Assembly: GCA_900321035.1 (NCBI GenBank)
Contig: ONUH01000011.1
Location: 79,050-112,305, forward strand
Reading direction: 5' to 3'
DNA from: an uncultured Selenomonadales bacterium
GTDB taxonomy: Bacteria; Bacillota; Negativicutes; Selenomonadales; Selenomonadaceae
Length of the DNA stretch: 33,256 nucleotides
Shown: piece after piece, positions 32,425 through 33,256 of the stretch
How positions within the stretch are numbered: position 1 is the first letter of the stretch
Layout: every line of letters starts with the position of its first letter
Notes under the pieces: model-generated
What the model was told of the DNA's origin: nothing
Database searches by the model: none
The model's input: only the letters and a program-made list of their open reading frames with translations
Position numbers and translations under genes: made by a program

Positions 32425-32484
32425 TCTTTCGCCTGCGGTTTCAAAATATTACAAAACAGGAGGAGGGTTATCTTTGGAAAACGT

Positions 32485-32676
32485 TCAGCCTTTCTCCGCC
32501 ACTTTCCACTCCGTCAGGTTCCGCGCTGCAGAATCATAGTTCACGCCAATCTTAAACAGCTTCCGCGTATCCGCCGCGTAAGGCAGCGCATACTGCTTTT
32601 CTACAATCTGCGCCAGCACCGCGTCCACGCTCTGGTCCAGTTTGAATTCAAAAAGGTAAAAACTGCGGCCTGCCAT
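32485..32676 (-). pseudogene. Remnant of a PD-(D/E)XK nuclease-domain (DUF1703-type) gene
   Basis: Only 60-63 C-terminal residues remain: SFYLFEFKLDQSVDAVLAQI, VEKQYALPYAADTRKLFKIG, VNYDSAARNLTEWKV. They match, from memory, the C-terminus of the common AAA-ATPase plus PD-(D/E)XK nuclease proteins of Firmicutes (DUF1703), which are about 500-600 residues long. The ExK half of the nuclease motif (EFK) is present, but the upstream Asp and the whole ATPase part are missing. The apparent ATG lies inside a terminator hairpin and has no ribosome site, and the frame upstream soon meets TAG, so it is a 5'-deleted fragment. Confidence 0.75.
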
Positions 32677-32693
32677 TTCTGACAGACCGCAGT
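32656..32693 (-). terminator. Terminator after the Rpn-family gene
   Basis: On the minus strand ACTGCGGTCTG (32693-32683) pairs with CAGGCCGCAGT (32672-32662), one mismatch, followed by TTTTTACCTTTTT. It lies 64 bp after the Rpn gene's stop and covers the start of the nuclease remnant. Confidence 0.75.
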
Positions 32694-32756
32694 GAAAACA
32701 ATGCCCAGTCTATTATTTTTATTATTTGAATCTAACCAATCGTCTTTCCAACATAG

Positions 32757-33256
32757 TTACAGCGCTGCAACTTCACGCAAAGGAAGAGCCGTCACTTCGG
32801 CAATTTCAGAATCCGACAACTTGCCCTTTTCTTTCAGGGATTTGGCAATTTCAAGCGCTTTTTCCTTTTTACCAGCTAAACGACCTTTCTTTTCGCCCTT
32901 CTTTTCTGCATCTTCCTGTATAATCTTTAAATCCATTTCCCAGGTCACGTATCTCTCCCTCCAATCTTCGTCATTTGTCACACGCTTCGTTTCTGCATCA
33001 ATAGCCTGCGTAAACTCGCTGCCGGCCTTGCCACTGTTCACATAACACAGAAAATCGGCCAGTGCCGTATCCTCTGCTTTATCCGCTGCCCTGGCGTTCA
33101 GGTAAATATTCTCTGTCAAATCACCCATCTCCAACGTATTGTCCTCTTTGCACCGACAGGTGAAATGATACATCGGCAACCCTTTACCGAACGGGTCAAA
33201 GGTGCAGATAAAAATAACGTAGGACTTACGCAACTCGCGATACTTCATCCCCTGCT
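32757..33256 (-). CDS. Rpn-family nuclease/putative transposase, C-terminal part
   Basis: The right window edge cuts this gene. The open frame continues past the Met at 33248 to the edge, and RELRKSYVIFICTFDPFGKG is an internal segment of Rpn/PDDEXK_2 proteins (PF12784), so that Met is not the start. Conserved parts are YHFTCRCKEDNTLEMGDLTE and ADFLCYVNSGKAGSEFTQAI, then a helical tail (AEKKGEKKGRLAGKKEKALE) and a final LSDSEIAEVTALPLREVAAL. Family members are PD-(D/E)XK nucleases that promote RecA-independent recombination in E. coli and are often multi-copy. The catalytic residues lie mostly beyond the window. Confidence 0.85.
   Translation of the reverse strand, partial: QGMKYRELRKSYVIFICTFDPFGKGLPMYHFTCRCKEDNTLEMGDLTENIYLNARAADKAEDTALADFLCYVNSGKAGSEFTQAIDAETKRVTNDEDWRERYVTWEMDLKIIQEDAEKKGEKKGRLAGKKEKALEIAKSLKEKGKLSDSEIAEVTALPLREVAAL

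Overview
The window looks like a piece of chromosome from a high-GC, Gram-negative-staining Firmicute (class Negativicutes, perhaps a Selenomonas-like genus). It mixes outer-membrane biology (a C-terminal autotransporter barrel ending in Phe, an RND efflux pair, many Sec-exported periplasmic proteins) with Firmicute-type genes (an AgrC/LytTR two-component pair, an FtsA/PilM-like protein with ubiquitin-like repeats, probable DUF6033 proteins). The genus is an inference. No tRNA, rRNA or CRISPR array was seen. A perfect 22-bp palindrome carrying the ParB site parS (7581-7596) suggests the origin-proximal half of the chromosome.

Layout. 1-3491 (minus): the start of a zinc-ribbon protein, then three secreted proteins of unknown function, one of them DUF3298-like. 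3597-5852 (plus): an exported nucleoside hydrolase, a small secreted DUF6935-like protein, and a 108-residue protein with six evenly spaced F-P motifs that I assign to the 7(1) septoil knot family. 5918-7219 (minus): enolase. 7220-7743 has no gene but holds a structured repeat, parS and a promoter. 7744-13494 (plus): a DUF2905 protein, an RND adaptor lipoprotein with its translationally coupled permease, and a REC-PAS-GGDEF protein. 13516-15421 (minus): two related DUF6033-like proteins that together hold three copies of one module. 15651-16247 (plus): a membrane-anchored thioredoxin-fold protein without the CxxC pair. 16336-18681 (minus): an AgrC-type kinase and a LytTR regulator, each preceded by the same 47-bp element. 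18818-21633 (minus): a TrpXYZ-type ABC importer. 21806-28121 (plus): two tandem M48 metallopeptidases with TPR regions and an 857-residue FtsA-like protein. 28333-30432 (minus): an autotransporter. 30846-32363 (plus): a multispanning LuxR-type regulator. 32485-33256 (minus): a PD-(D/E)XK gene remnant and a partial Rpn-family nuclease.

Most genes sit in short, separately terminated units. Clear translational coupling is seen at 1743-1746 and 9115-9118, and abutting genes at 19612/19613. The strongest structure not explained by genes is a set of dispersed 7-bp repeat arrays (338-414, 4705-4782, 5380-5472, 20536-20618), three of them arranged as inverted pairs. Others are the twin 47-bp promoter elements of the two-component genes, an IS-like inverted-repeat element at 28134-28302, and an in-frame 27-bp minisatellite in the LuxR gene.
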